Positions 27,460-37,145 of a stretch of DNA of 64,000 nucleotides are shown here, one piece after another. The DNA comes from Nostoc sp. FACHB-892. Its GTDB lineage: Bacteria > Cyanobacteriota > Cyanobacteriia > Cyanobacteriales > Nostocaceae. The translations under genes were made by a program, and so were the position numbers. The stretch's first letter is position 1; each line of letters begins with the position of its first letter. The stretch spans positions 62,001 to 126,000 of the forward strand of contig NZ_JACJTR010000010.1 of the NCBI RefSeq assembly GCF_014698795.1, given 5' to 3'. A model generated the notes under the pieces. That model searched no databases and had not been told where the DNA came from. It was given only the letters and a program-made list of their open reading frames with translations.

Positions 27460-28410
27460 ATGAGAATTTTGGTGACGGGCGGTGCTGGGTTTATTGGTTC
27501 CCATCTTATCGACCGATTAATGGCTGATGGGCATGAATTAATATGCTTGGATAATTTTTACACTGGTCACAAACGGAACATTCTGAAATGGTTAGGTCAT
27601 CCGTACTTTGAACTGATCCGCCATGATATTACCGAACCAATTCGGTTAGAAGTGGATCAAATTTATCATTTAGCTTGTCCTGCTTCACCAGTACATTACC
27701 AGTACAACCCAGTGAAAACCGTTAAAACTAACGTGATGGGAACACTCAATATGTTGGGGCTGGCTAAACGTGTGAAAGCTAGGTTTTTCTTGGCTTCAAC
27801 CAGTGAAGTATATGGTGATCCTGAAGTTCATCCCCAAACTGAAGAGTATCGGGGTAGCGTCAATCCCATTGGGATACGTTCATGCTACGACGAAGGTAAA
27901 AGAATTGCTGAGACACTAGCATTTGATTATTATAGGCAAAATAAAGTTGATATTCGGGTTGTTCGGATATTCAACACCTATGGGCCGAGAATGTTAGAAA
28001 ATGATGGTCGGGTAGTGAGCAACTTCATAGTTCAAGCCTTGCGAGGTAATCCTTTAACCGTGTACGGTGATGGTTCGCAAACTCGCAGTTTCTGCTATGT
28101 TTCCGATTTAGTAGAAGGGTTCATCCGCCTAATGAATAGCGACTACGTTGGCCCAGTAAACCTGGGCAATCCTGGTGAATATACAATTTTACAATTGGCA
28201 CAAGCTGTGCAAAATATGATTAACCCGGACGCGCAGATTAAATTTGAAGCGCTACCTTCGGACGATCCCCGGCGTCGCCAGCCTGATATCACAAAGGCAA
28301 AAACTTTGTTAAATTGGGAACCCACTATTCCTTTGCAAGAAGGATTAAAACTAACAATAGAAGATTTTCGCGATCGCATTGAAAGCGACGTAAATAATTC
28401 AGCTACCTAA
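27460..28410 (+). CDS. UDP-glucuronate decarboxylase (UDP-xylose synthase)
   Basis: A 316-residue extended short-chain dehydrogenase of the UXS type, converting UDP-glucuronate to UDP-xylose with bound NAD+. The Rossmann motif GGAGFIG is at residues 7-13, the YxxxK pair is Y143 and K147 in SCYDEGKR, and the UXS signatures [13 protein letters not shown] and [13 protein letters not shown] are present. Its substrate is made by the UDP-glucose dehydrogenase encoded 147 bp downstream, so the pair supplies UDP-glucuronate and UDP-xylose for exopolysaccharide, capsule or sheath. The two are probably cotranscribed. Confidence 0.92.
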   Translation: MRILVTGGAGFIGSHLIDRLMADGHELICLDNFYTGHKRNILKWLGHPYFELIRHDITEPIRLEVDQIYHLACPASPVHYQYNPVKTVKTNVMGTLNMLGLAKRVKARFFLASTSEVYGDPEVHPQTEEYRGSVNPIGIRSCYDEGKRIAETLAFDYYRQNKVDIRVVRIFNTYGPRMLENDGRVVSNFIVQALRGNPLTVYGDGSQTRSFCYVSDLVEGFIRLMNSDYVGPVNLGNPGEYTILQLAQAVQNMINPDAQIKFEALPSDDPRRRQPDITKAKTLLNWEPTIPLQEGLKLTIEDFRDRIESDVNNSAT

Positions 28411-28557
28411 GCAGCAGCTAGCGTTGCTCTAATTTTCATGCAGGCTCACCCTATCGGTAGCTAGTATGCTTATTGGCTGAGTTTACTGCCAGTGTCCAAG
28501 TGTCATCTTGATACTTCTTTTTGAAGACTAACCCCAAAAAAAGTGAGGAGTTAAAAA

Positions 28558-29949
28558 ATGCGTGTTTGCGTGATTGGTACTGGTTATGTTGGTTTAGTTA
28601 CAGGTGCCTGCTTGGCTTATATTGGACATGATGTAATTTGCGTAGACAACAACGAAGAAAAAGTTAAGTTAATGAAGTCTGGGCAATCTCCAATTTTTGA
28701 GCCGGGACTCTCAGAAATTATCCAGTCTGCCATTCAAACAGAAAAGATTCATTTTACTAGTGATCTCGCTGCTGGAGTCTCCCACGGAGAAGTTCTGTTT
28801 ATTGCTGTGGGAACGCCACCTTTACCCACTGGTGAAAGTGATACTCGTTATGTTGAAGCTGTAGCCCGTGGGATTGGGGAAAATCTCAACGGTGGTTATA
28901 AAGTCATAGTGAATAAATCTACAGTACCAATTGGCTCAGGTGACTGGGTGCGGATGCTGGTTCTAGATGGTGTTGCAGAGCGGCAGAAAACACTAGTACC
29001 CGCAGGTGGAGTGCCGAGTAACGATAAATTACCTGAGGTTGTAGCCGAGTTTGATGTAGTGAGCAATCCAGAGTTTTTGCGTGAAGGTTCGGCAGTTTAC
29101 GACACCTTTAACCCCGATCGCATTGTACTAGGAGGCAATAGTCAAAGAGCAGTAGCCTTAATGCGGCAACTTTATGCGCCAATTGTGGAACGCAAGTACG
29201 CTGATGATCAATCTTTACCCCCAGTCCCCATTCTGGCAACAGACCTGAGTTCGGCGGAGATGATTAAATACGCCGCTAATGCTTTTTTAGCCACTAAAAT
29301 TAGTTTTATTAACGAAGTTGCTAATATTTGCGATCGCGTCGGTGCTGATGTAACTCAAGTAGCCAAAGGTATCGGTCTAGACTCCCGCATTGGTAACAAA
29401 TTTTTACAAGCTGGGATTGGTTGGGGTGGTTCTTGCTTTCCTAAAGATGTCTCCGCGCTGATTCACACTGCTGATGACTATGGTTATGAAGCCCAGCTAC
29501 TAAAATCTGCTGTCAGTGTCAACGAGCGCCAGCGATTGATTGCTTTGGAGAAACTTCAACAAGTTCTTAAAATTCTCAAAGGCAAAACTGTTGGACTACT
29601 CGGTTTAACCTTTAAGCCTGATACTGATGATATGCGCGATGCTCCAGCACTGAACCTAATTGAGCAGCTAAACCGACTGGGAGCCAAGGTCAAAGCCTAC
29701 GACCCCATTGTTTCCCAAACAGGTATGCGTCATGGGCTTTCTGGTGTACTAGTAGAAACCGATGCCGAAAGACTAGCTGACGGCTGCGATGCTTTAGTAC
29801 TCGTCACAGAATGGCAGCAGTTCAGCACTCTCGACTATGTGAAAATGGCAAAATTGATGGCCCACCCCGTTATTATCGATGGTCGTAACTTCCTTGACCC
29901 CGAAGCAATGATCCGGGCTGGATTCCAATATGTAGGGGTGGGACGATAG
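28558..29949 (+). CDS. ugd: UDP-glucose 6-dehydrogenase
   Basis: A 463-residue UDP-glucose/GDP-mannose dehydrogenase family enzyme oxidising UDP-glucose to UDP-glucuronate with two NAD+. GxGxxG is at 7-12 (GTGYVG) and the catalytic cysteine is C293 in GWGGSCFPKD. The three-domain layout (NAD domain, linker helix, UDP domain ending after DGRNFLDPEAM) is complete. A short insertion around residues 142-160 (KTLVPAGGVPSNDK) is seen against shorter homologues and is common in cyanobacterial forms. GAGGAG-type Shine-Dalgarno precedes the ATG. A bidirectional terminator follows 84 bp after the stop. Confidence 0.94.
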   Translation: MRVCVIGTGYVGLVTGACLAYIGHDVICVDNNEEKVKLMKSGQSPIFEPGLSEIIQSAIQTEKIHFTSDLAAGVSHGEVLFIAVGTPPLPTGESDTRYVEAVARGIGENLNGGYKVIVNKSTVPIGSGDWVRMLVLDGVAERQKTLVPAGGVPSNDKLPEVVAEFDVVSNPEFLREGSAVYDTFNPDRIVLGGNSQRAVALMRQLYAPIVERKYADDQSLPPVPILATDLSSAEMIKYAANAFLATKISFINEVANICDRVGADVTQVAKGIGLDSRIGNKFLQAGIGWGGSCFPKDVSALIHTADDYGYEAQLLKSAVSVNERQRLIALEKLQQVLKILKGKTVGLLGLTFKPDTDDMRDAPALNLIEQLNRLGAKVKAYDPIVSQTGMRHGLSGVLVETDAERLADGCDALVLVTEWQQFSTLDYVKMAKLMAHPVIIDGRNFLDPEAMIRAGFQYVGVGR

Positions 29950-30032
29950 AGTCAGCAGTTAGGAGTGATAAATCAAAATTAATTACAACCTATATTAATA
30001 ACTCCTAACTCCCTTCAAAACCTCAACACTTA

Positions 30033-30064
30033 AAATACCGCCTAGATGATTCTAGGCGGTATTT
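30033..30064. terminator. Bidirectional terminator
   Basis: A perfect 14 bp stem (30033-30046 and 30051-30064) with loop TGAT, containing ACCGCCTAGA and its complement, flanked by A and T runs on both sides. It lies between convergent ugd and the DUF2993 gene and can end both transcripts. Confidence 0.9.
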
Positions 30065-30135
30065 AATTTGTTTAAAGCTTTATGTAAAGCTGCTCATAAA
30101 AACTTTACTTTGCTTTTTTGCGTAAGAATTTATTA

Positions 30136-30930
30136 TCAGGCGCTATTTGGAATACGTTCAATTTCAGCATATCCACTGAAAATAAGTTTTTGACCTTCAG
30201 TTTCTAATCGGTTGAGGCGCATTTTCACTCCATCAAGGTCAAAACGATCCAAATCGACCATATTATCTAAAATTTCTACCAGCGCCACGCTCAAGGTTTG
30301 CGAGATTTCCCGTTGTGCTTCTGGCACTTGATCAAGTTGAATTTTTGGATCTTTAAAAGAAACTCGCCGCCGCCTTTCAATGCTTATACTTAAAATCATG
30401 CTCAGGGGTACGAGTTCGCCATTGTTTAAATCTGCTTTTGCTGCAAGCTGTAAGCGATTCTCTGGCAATAGCTGTACCTGAACTTCGGTAAAAGATACTG
30501 GTTCACCGCCAGATAATTCTGTCAGGGATGGTACGGTGAGGTTAAGCAGGCGCTTTTTCACCAGTTCTGCATTAAAGGCTTGGTTTATGCCTGCTTCTGA
30601 TAATATTACTTGCGCGACCGCTTGAGTAGGTTGCTTGAGACTGAGTTTGCCACTTAAAACCGAGCCGAAGTCAATGGCAACCGCATCGGTTTCAAAAGAC
30701 ATCTCCTCCACCGCAAAATCTCTCCGAATCACCAAGCCACGACCGCTCATTTTGAAGCTATCAATGCTGCCTTGCAACAGTTTGCTGGAGGGATAGCAGC
30801 GCACAAAGACTTCTACTGACTCGCTTTGGGTAAACAGGTGGCGAATCGTTTGACTGGCGACCGTGTTGAGCATCCGCTCTCCCCAATCTGTGCCTTTAGG
30901 ATTTTGTAAACCAGTAAGTCCGCCGAACAT
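30136..30930 (-). CDS. DUF2993 (LmeA-like) protein
   Basis: A 264-residue protein of the DUF2993 family (related to mycobacterial LmeA, a periplasmic lipid-binding protein with a tubular lipid-binding-like fold). The ATG at 30930 starts MFGGLTGLQNPKGTDWGERM, an opening typical of cyanobacterial members; a TTG 42 bases upstream is less likely. There is no classical signal peptide, so localisation is uncertain. Later segments (SGRGLVIRRDFAVEEMSFETD and IEILDNMVDLDRFDLDG-like end) alternate strands and helices. Function in cyanobacteria is unknown. Its 3' end faces ugd across a shared terminator. Confidence 0.8.
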   Translation of the reverse strand: MFGGLTGLQNPKGTDWGERMLNTVASQTIRHLFTQSESVEVFVRCYPSSKLLQGSIDSFKMSGRGLVIRRDFAVEEMSFETDAVAIDFGSVLSGKLSLKQPTQAVAQVILSEAGINQAFNAELVKKRLLNLTVPSLTELSGGEPVSFTEVQVQLLPENRLQLAAKADLNNGELVPLSMILSISIERRRRVSFKDPKIQLDQVPEAQREISQTLSVALVEILDNMVDLDRFDLDGVKMRLNRLETEGQKLIFSGYAEIERIPNSA

Positions 30931-31278
30931 GTGGTTTTTAGTCTCTAGAAGTTCTTTGTACTTTTGTAACAAACTGTGAAGAATACAGCAAGCGATCCCG
31001 TGATTAATTGTGCTGATAGGTAGACATAAAATGACTGATGGTTAATATCTGTATGTATTAAAAACTACAGCTAATTTATGTAGGAGAACGTCACAGCATT
31101 TATGGCATTAGCAATCATATTTTGTATATTGTTACAATGCATCATTTATTATGCGATTAAAAAGCATTATTTATATGGTTGCAATGTATTGTTAGTAATA
31201 TAATACTACAAAGAGGGCGGCTGAGTCTTTCTAAGTCAGCCTCAACCTTATGGTTTCCATACGTATAGCGAGGTCTTA
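30931..31278. other. Divergent promoter region with hairpin
   Basis: About 350 bp separate the minus-strand DUF2993 gene from the plus-strand di-heme protein, so both promoters should be here. A hairpin GGCTGA (31219-31224) with TCAGCC (31236-31241) stands about 40 bp before the di-heme gene start and may lie in its leader. No gene seen. Confidence 0.35.
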
Positions 31279-33297
31279 ATGATACGCTCAAATACTGCAT
31301 TAGCAATATTATTCATGCTAATTTTGATATTATTCTGGATTTATTTAAGGTATAAAACCACAATAATATCAAGATATTTACGCCCTCTAGCAATTTTCAT
31401 CATAGTTTCTGTGGCGATCGCTGGTGGAGGTATTGTATCCGCACAAGTAACACCGAACCCAGCACCCCTAAATAACATAACGAGTTTACCACTGCCTACA
31501 CCTGGAGACCCTACCCCGGCGAACCCACCACTCTTGACAGCAGTGCCTCAACCAAGCAATCTCGCAGACTTTGTTGACGACCAGACAGCTCTACTCAAGC
31601 TAGGAAAAGCCCTATTCTGGGATATGCAACTTGGTAGTGATGGCGTTCAGTCTTGTGCTAGTTGTCACTTTCATGCCGGAGCTGATAACAGATCAAAGAA
31701 TCAAATAAATCCTGGTAGTGGTCTTTTAGAATCACTGAAAGATATAACTTTCCAGGTAGGTGGTGGTGCAAACTATCAACTCACGGCGGCAGATTTTCCA
31801 TTTCACAAACTGGCAGATCCTAATGATCGAACCAGTACAGTTATTTCTGACACTAACGATATCGCCTCATCCCAAGGTGTGTTTAACAGTGTTCTTAAGA
31901 ACACTGTTCCGGGTCAAGCAGTGGATTCGACTACATCTGAGCCTGATCCAGACGGTTTTCAAGTCAATGGAATTAATGTGCGTCGAGTTGCGCCACGTAA
32001 TAGCCCAACGGTAATTAATGCAATCTTCAACAAACTCCAGTTTTGGGATGGTCGCGCCAAGGAAACCTTCAATGGGGTGAATCCAAAAGGAGCAGCAGAC
32101 CTTAGTGCGAAAGTTTACAAAGCTACAAAACCAAAGGAACTAACTGCTGTTTCCGTTTCGCTCAACAATTCCTCTATAGCTTCTTTAGTAACCGGACCAC
32201 TATTGAGTGAATTTGAGACATCTGCTAATGGTCGTACCTTACCTCAAATCGGTGCTAAGTTTCTGCGAAAAAAAGGTCAGAAGATCAAAAGCCTTAGACC
32301 CTTAGCTAAACAACTTGTAGATCCGCAAGACAGTGTTTTAGGATCTGACAGTCGATCCCGTCAGCCCGGTCTGAAAATCGCATCTTATGATCAGCTAATT
32401 CGGAAAGCTTTTAAGAAGCAATGGTGGAAATCAAAGTCAATCATTCAAGTTGACAGTAAAGGAACACCAACAATCCTCGCTAAAAATGATGATGGTAATG
32501 AGAGTGAGGAAGGACAGACTTTACCTGCTAATCAGTTTTCACTCAGAGATTGGAATTTCTCTTTATTCTCTGGGTTAGCAATGCAAAAGTATATATCTAC
32601 TCTTGTGTCTGACAAGACACCTTTTGATCAATTCCAAGCGGGAAATACCAATGCTCTCACCGATCAGGAAAAAAGCGGTCTGAGTGTCTTTGTCAATAAT
32701 GGGGTTAATGGTGGTGGTAGTTGTAACGTCTGCCATGCGATTCCAGAATTCACTACCGCTTCGGTGAGAAGAACCGCAGGAGTAGCTTCAACTGATTCAA
32801 CTGATCCGCTAATTAATAATCCAACTAACGGCTTCTTTCCTAACTTCGGTGTCACACCTGCTTCAGATGACCCAGGAGCCGGAAACATTACCACATCAAG
32901 GTTCAAAGCACCTGCCCTTCGTAACATCGGCTTGACAGCTCCATATATGCATAACGGTGGGATGGCAACTCTAGAGCAAGTAGTAGACTTTTACAATCGT
33001 GGCCGAGGTGACGACGGTGGACGTAACGCACCAGTATTAAACTTAACCGATACTCAAAAAGCCGATTTGGTCGCTTTCTTAAAAAACGGACTTACTGATC
33101 AGCGAGTCCTCCTTGAAAAAGCACCCTTTGACCATCCGCAATTGTTCATCCCCAATGGACATCCCGGCAATCAAAGTTCAGTGACTGCCAGTGGCAATAC
33201 TAATGGAACTCCTACTGCTACAGATCAGCTAGTGGAAATACCCGCAGTTGGTCGTAATGGTGTCACTAATCCTAAGCCAAATTTCTTAGGACTTTGA
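31279..33297 (+). CDS. Di-heme cytochrome c peroxidase/MauG-like protein, long form
   Basis: A 672-residue protein of the di-heme cytochrome c peroxidase/MauG superfamily. Two c-type heme sites are visible: CASCH at 126-130 and CNVCH at 482-486. The C-terminal APYMHNGGMATLEQVVDFYN segment is the usual distal part of these enzymes. The N-terminus has a hydrophobic helix at about 7-23 and a second at about 36-54, followed by a Pro-rich linker, so the heme domains are exported or anchored facing the periplasm or lumen. Bacterial peroxidases are about 320-350 residues; here some 350 residues separate the two hemes. It likely needs the system II machinery whose CcsB is encoded at 43350. Peroxidase or other oxidative activity is not proven. 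Confidence 0.82.
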   Translation: MIRSNTALAILFMLILILFWIYLRYKTTIISRYLRPLAIFIIVSVAIAGGGIVSAQVTPNPAPLNNITSLPLPTPGDPTPANPPLLTAVPQPSNLADFVDDQTALLKLGKALFWDMQLGSDGVQSCASCHFHAGADNRSKNQINPGSGLLESLKDITFQVGGGANYQLTAADFPFHKLADPNDRTSTVISDTNDIASSQGVFNSVLKNTVPGQAVDSTTSEPDPDGFQVNGINVRRVAPRNSPTVINAIFNKLQFWDGRAKETFNGVNPKGAADLSAKVYKATKPKELTAVSVSLNNSSIASLVTGPLLSEFETSANGRTLPQIGAKFLRKKGQKIKSLRPLAKQLVDPQDSVLGSDSRSRQPGLKIASYDQLIRKAFKKQWWKSKSIIQVDSKGTPTILAKNDDGNESEEGQTLPANQFSLRDWNFSLFSGLAMQKYISTLVSDKTPFDQFQAGNTNALTDQEKSGLSVFVNNGVNGGGSCNVCHAIPEFTTASVRRTAGVASTDSTDPLINNPTNGFFPNFGVTPASDDPGAGNITTSRFKAPALRNIGLTAPYMHNGGMATLEQVVDFYNRGRGDDGGRNAPVLNLTDTQKADLVAFLKNGLTDQRVLLEKAPFDHPQLFIPNGHPGNQSSVTASGNTNGTPTATDQLVEIPAVGRNGVTNPKPNFLGL

Positions 33298-33353
33298 ATT
33301 TGAAACTATAAGTATCACTGTCAAACAAGTTATTTTGGACTAAACACAGAGCC

Positions 33354-33399
33354 AGCGATCGCACTTATTTTACTTACCTTTTAAATAAGTGCGATCGCT
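33354..33399. repeat. Inverted repeat with HIP1 ends
   Basis: A perfect 17 bp inverted repeat (33354-33370 and 33383-33399) has a 12 nt loop. Each arm contains the HIP1 palindrome GCGATCGC followed by ACTTATTT or its complement. The right arm overlaps the last codons of the HicB-like frame. It could terminate that minus-strand transcript. Confidence 0.85.
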
Positions 33400-33518
33400 T
33401 CATGAAGTGCTTCTTCTTCAGTTGAACCAAATGCTGAACAGTATTTCAAATCAGGAATATCAACAATGTAACCATCATCTTCTTCACTATAGAAAATATT
33501 AATATGATAGCGTTTCAT
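33381..33518 (-). CDS. Truncated HicB-like antitoxin fragment
   Basis: A 45-residue frame found by reading the minus strand below the nuclease-like gene. It matches the N-terminal part of HicB-family proteins: MKRYHINIFYSEEDDGYIVD, then IPDLKYCSAFGSTEEEALHEAI. HicB relatives of this cyanobacterial type are usually about 65-75 residues, so the C-terminal end is missing. The truncation falls exactly in the HIP1-containing hairpin at 33354-33399. The ATG lies two bases after the stop of the upstream nuclease-like gene, so translation is probably coupled. No HicA toxin is adjacent. It may be a remnant or a working short domain. Confidence 0.7.
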   Translation of the reverse strand: MKRYHINIFYSEEDDGYIVDIPDLKYCSAFGSTEEEALHEAIALI

Positions 33519-33520
33519 CC

Positions 33521-34132
33521 TTAGCTCAGTATCGCCACCAAAATCCGAAGCAAGTCGTCTATGTCAGCAGGAACACGATATAAATTCAGGTCTTGAGTTA
33601 TTTGTTTACTTTCTCGATTCAATAGAGCAAATTGCCAAATATCCCCTGTAGAAACAGCTCCCTGTAAATTTGGTTCTTGAGAGCCAGTCCACACATCAAT
33701 AGCAATCAATTCTACAGCAAGCTGGGTAAAACCTCTTGCCAAATCAGCATTTTTAGCTTCTGCAACTAAGAGTTTATGGTCTGCGTGCAAATAATAATCA
33801 AGGGAACCTTTTAATTGTTCTGTAACTATAAGAGGATATTCGATCCTAAGTTGGGCGTGAGTGTAATGAACAACATCCAATAAAATTGGCGCAATTAGTA
33901 ACTCTCTACGGGCTGCTTCACTAGTCAAACTAATATATGGCAAACTCTCCTCAATTCTAGATTTTAGATTTGCAAGTCTGTCTAATTCAATGCTGGACTT
34001 TAGTTGATTGAGAGAGGAACGTTTTAAAGAATAGCCAAATTCAGCCAGTATATCTTCTGGCTCAAATGACATCTCAAAATAGCTTCTGAAAGTGTATGAG
34101 TGATTTGGTTGAAGAATGGGAATTTTGCTCAT
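33521..34132 (-). CDS. Putative PD-(D/E)XK nuclease-like protein
   Basis: A 203-residue protein; no precise family recognised. The middle carries a pattern consistent with the PD-(D/E)XK restriction-endonuclease fold: an Arg/Glu helix (SEAARRELLIAPILLDVV), Asp in KGSLDYYL, the E-x-K in LVAEAKNADL, and a following Q-containing helix (GFTQLAVELIAI). In this fold those residues bind the metal and cleave DNA. The C-terminus predicts small strands and a helix. The gene ends two bases before the HicB-like fragment, so they form a minus-strand pair. A role in toxin-antitoxin or restriction is only an inference. Confidence 0.6.
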   Translation of the reverse strand: MSKIPILQPNHSYTFRSYFEMSFEPEDILAEFGYSLKRSSLNQLKSSIELDRLANLKSRIEESLPYISLTSEAARRELLIAPILLDVVHYTHAQLRIEYPLIVTEQLKGSLDYYLHADHKLLVAEAKNADLARGFTQLAVELIAIDVWTGSQEPNLQGAVSTGDIWQFALLNRESKQITQDLNLYRVPADIDDLLRILVAILS

Positions 34133-34234
34133 ACTTGGATAATTCGTAATTCGTAATTGAGTTTTTTAAAATAACATCAGGTTTTCAATAGGTTCGCTTG
34201 TCATACAACTTGTATGACAAACGTAATAGACCTC

Positions 34235-35485
34235 CTACCTCGTCAACAATTTCCGCCGCAGATTGTCCAATGCTGCATTAGCGCTGACATGACGAATTAA
34301 AGCGCGTCCTCGCACTGTACCAAACTGATACTCAAAACTTGTCACTTCATCCTTTGGCCCAGCTAAACCAATGTAAACTAAACCCACTGGCTTCCTATCT
34401 GTCCCTCCAGTTGGGCCAGCAATACCAGTAATACTCAATCCCCAAGTTGTTGCCAGGCGAGTTTTTACCCCAACAGCCATTTGCTCTGCAACGATCGCAC
34501 TTACCGCCCCAAATTTATCTAAATCTTCCTGGTTAACCCCCAGCAGCCTAACCTTCACGGAATTGTCATAAGAAATTACTCCACCCCAAAAGTAATCAGA
34601 ACTCCCAGAAATCTCAGTCAACATTTGCCCTAAACCGCCGCCAGTGCAAGATTCAGCCACTGAAAGCGTTTCTTTTGATGCCCGCAATAACTCACCAACC
34701 ACAGAAGCGAGAGTATCATTATCAACGCCGTAAAAATCCAGTCCGGCAATTTCTTTAATTTGTTTCTCAATAGGCGCAATTAGGGCTTCTGCTGCTGCTT
34801 CTGAAGTTGCTTTAGCAGAAACTCGCAATCTTGTTTCTCCCTTACCTGCATAAGGGGCTACTGTGGGATTTGGTAACTTTAAATAGGAAGAAACTTTTTC
34901 GGCCAAAGCAGATTCACTAATTCCCCAAAACTTTAAACTCCGGCTGTAAATAATTTCTTTACCCCAACCTTGATTTTTGAGAAATGGCACGGCTGTTTCT
35001 TCCCACATCAGATGCATTTCACTGGGAACACCGGGAAAGGTAAAAATCGTAATTTCAGGACGGGCTTGCCAAATGATACCGGGCGCTGTTCCAGTGCGGT
35101 TGGGGAGGATTTCTGCACCATGAGGAATTAAAGCTTGCTTGCGATTACTTGGTGACATAACCCGACCCCGTTGGGCGAATTTTTGGGTTATGTCTTCAAT
35201 GATGTCAGAACGTTCTACCAACGGGGCTTTAAAAAAATCGGCGATCGTTTCGCAAGTGAGGTCATCTGGTGTCGGGCCGAGTCCACCAGTGAAGATGAGA
35301 ATTTGCGCTCTGGAAATAGCAATTTCTATAACTTGCTTCAACCGTTCTGGATTATCCCCAACCACTGTTTGATAGTAGTGGGGAATTCCGAGTTGCGCTA
35401 ATTGTTGCGCTAAAAATTGAGCATTGCCGTTGAGGATATCTCCTAGCAGCAGTTCAGTACCAACACAAATAATTTCTGCACTCAT
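34235..35485 (-). CDS. cinA: CinA family protein (nicotinamide-nucleotide amidase-like)
   Basis: A 416-residue CinA-type protein. The N-terminal MoaB/MogA-like domain (SAEIICVGTELLLGDILN, TGGLGPTPDDLT) covers about residues 1-170 and resembles COG1058 ADP-ribose pyrophosphatases. The C-terminal CinA domain (LSVAESCTGGGLGQMLTE, GAVSAIVAEQMAVG, SITGIAGPTGG) deamidates nicotinamide mononucleotide in NAD recycling. The start at 35485 is chosen because upstream codons are translated repeat DNA. It is not coupled to recA here. Confidence 0.93.
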   Translation of the reverse strand: MSAEIICVGTELLLGDILNGNAQFLAQQLAQLGIPHYYQTVVGDNPERLKQVIEIAISRAQILIFTGGLGPTPDDLTCETIADFFKAPLVERSDIIEDITQKFAQRGRVMSPSNRKQALIPHGAEILPNRTGTAPGIIWQARPEITIFTFPGVPSEMHLMWEETAVPFLKNQGWGKEIIYSRSLKFWGISESALAEKVSSYLKLPNPTVAPYAGKGETRLRVSAKATSEAAAEALIAPIEKQIKEIAGLDFYGVDNDTLASVVGELLRASKETLSVAESCTGGGLGQMLTEISGSSDYFWGGVISYDNSVKVRLLGVNQEDLDKFGAVSAIVAEQMAVGVKTRLATTWGLSITGIAGPTGGTDRKPVGLVYIGLAGPKDEVTSFEYQFGTVRGRALIRHVSANAALDNLRRKLLTR

Positions 35486-35594
35486 TGGATTGGGGAAGGG
35501 GAGTGGGGATGGGGGAGCAGGGGGCTGGGGGCTGGGAGCAGGGAGCAAGGGAGAAGATTTTTCCCTTCTGCCTCTTTTCCATGCCCCATGCCCA
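35486..35594. repeat. Purine/pyrimidine imperfect inverted repeat
   Basis: GGGGAGTGGGGATGGGGGAGCAGG and GGGGCTGGGGGCTGGG words face TTTCCCTTCTGCC and end in CATGCCCCATGCCCAA. It separates cinA and glyA and spuriously extends the cinA frame. Same dispersed family as 15520-15625. Confidence 0.65.
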
Positions 35595-35595
35595 A

Positions 35596-36879
35596 TTATG
35601 CTAGTGCTGGTACAGGAATTTCCAGGTGAGGATATAAGGGGAAGCGATCACACAATGCTGCTACCCGTTGCCGACAATCTTGGGTTACTACGTCGGAATC
35701 TGGAGAAAGCAGGCGATCGCTAATAATATTTGCAATCTCGGTAAATTCTGCTACTCCCAAGCCCCGTGTGGTCATTGCTGGCGAACCTAACCTCAGTCCG
35801 CTGGTAACAAATGGCGATTGCGGATCAAAGGGAACAGTATTTTTGTTAGCAGTAATATTTACAGTACTAACTAACTGATCCGCCTGCTTACCAGTTAAAC
35901 CGACAGAACGTAAATCCACGAGGATTAAATGATTATCAGTGCCATTTGACACTAGTTTTAAACCTCGGTTTTGTAGTTGTTCTGCCAAAGCACGAGCATT
36001 TTCAATCACTTGGGCAGAATAGGTTTTAAATTCAGGCTTTAGGGCTTCTCCAAAGGCTACTGCTTTACCAGCAATGACGTGTTCCAATGGTCCGCCTTGA
36101 GTGCCAGGAAAAACAGATTTATCTAGCTTTTTACCTAGTTCTGCGTCACTAGTCAAAATTAAACCACCTCTAGGACCGCGTAGAGTTTTATGGGTAGTTG
36201 TTGTTACTACGTGACAATGAGGAATGGGATCGGGATGAAGACCACTAGCAACTAAACCAGCGATATGGGCAATATCGGCAAGTAAGTAAGCACCGACTTC
36301 ATCAGCAATACTACGGAACTTTTCAAAGTCAATTATACGGGGATAAGCCGAATAACCACAAATCAGCAGCTTAGGACGCTCCCTCAGCGCCAGCTCCCGA
36401 ATTTGATCGTAGTCAAGTTGTTCTGTTTGTTCGTTAACGCCGTAGTGGCTAACTTGGAACCACTTACCTGAGACATTTACAGGTGAACCGTGAGTGAGAT
36501 GTCCACCATGAGACAAATCCATCCCCATAATTTTGTCTCCTGGTTCCAACAGCGACAAGAACACTGCAAAATTGGCTTGTGCGCCAGAATGAGGTTGCAC
36601 ATTCGCATGAGCAGCACCAAATATTTGTTTAGCCCTGTTAATCGCCAGTTGTTCGATTTTATCGATATACTCACAACCGCCATAATAGCGTTTACCAGGT
36701 AATCCCTCGGCATATTTATTTGTCAGTACCGAACCTTGAGCCGCCAGTACCGCAGCAGAGGTAAAGTTTTCGCTAGCAATCAACTCCAAGTGATCTCGCT
36801 GACGCTGTAATTCGTCGTTGATTAACTCCGCGATCGCTGGATCGGTGGAGGTAAGAAAGTCTGAGTTAGTCTTAGTCAC
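35596..36879 (-). CDS. glyA: Serine hydroxymethyltransferase
   Basis: A 427-residue PLP enzyme interconverting serine and glycine with tetrahydrofolate, feeding one-carbon metabolism and, in phototrophs, photorespiratory glycine handling. The PLP lysine is K231 in [14 protein letters not shown]; other landmarks are [36 protein letters not shown] and [19 protein letters not shown]. The start is GTG at 36879 with AAGGA about ten bases upstream. Length is normal. No operon partner is seen: cinA lies downstream past a repeat. Confidence 0.96.
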   Translation of the reverse strand: MTKTNSDFLTSTDPAIAELINDELQRQRDHLELIASENFTSAAVLAAQGSVLTNKYAEGLPGKRYYGGCEYIDKIEQLAINRAKQIFGAAHANVQPHSGAQANFAVFLSLLEPGDKIMGMDLSHGGHLTHGSPVNVSGKWFQVSHYGVNEQTEQLDYDQIRELALRERPKLLICGYSAYPRIIDFEKFRSIADEVGAYLLADIAHIAGLVASGLHPDPIPHCHVVTTTTHKTLRGPRGGLILTSDAELGKKLDKSVFPGTQGGPLEHVIAGKAVAFGEALKPEFKTYSAQVIENARALAEQLQNRGLKLVSNGTDNHLILVDLRSVGLTGKQADQLVSTVNITANKNTVPFDPQSPFVTSGLRLGSPAMTTRGLGVAEFTEIANIISDRLLSPDSDVVTQDCRQRVAALCDRFPLYPHLEIPVPALA

Positions 36880-36997
36880 TTCAATTATCCTTGTGGAAAT
36901 TTGTACAACGGCTGATTTTGGTTGGGCGCAGCACCTAACAGTCTACTCTCAAGAGTCCATAGCCCAAAGTCTATAGTTCAATGATTTTTGACTGCTC

Positions 36998-37023
36998 TAC
37001 GGAGGCGATTAATCGTCTCCGTA
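36998..37023. repeat. 26 bp near-perfect palindrome
   Basis: Thirteen-base half sites centred on ATTAAT pair along their whole length except for one G-T position. It could be an operator, a terminator for neither adjacent gene in particular, or a small dispersed element. Confidence 0.7.
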
Positions 37024-37115
37024 CTATTGAGGTTTAGTTGTGCCAACTTATTTATTATTAGACAGATTAATTATCATAACGTTGCTTTTTGAAGCTGCGC
37101 TAAACAAAGCTTGTT

Positions 37116-37145
37116 GCGTAGGCGTAGCCCGTCGGAGACATCGCT
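37116..37145. repeat. Dispersed GTAGGCGTAGCCC-type repeat, second copy
   Basis: Nearly identical to 7578-7607: GCGTAGGCGTAGCCC is shared, then a few changes before CATCGCT. Here it is intergenic, upstream of the SLOG gene. Confidence 0.65.
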
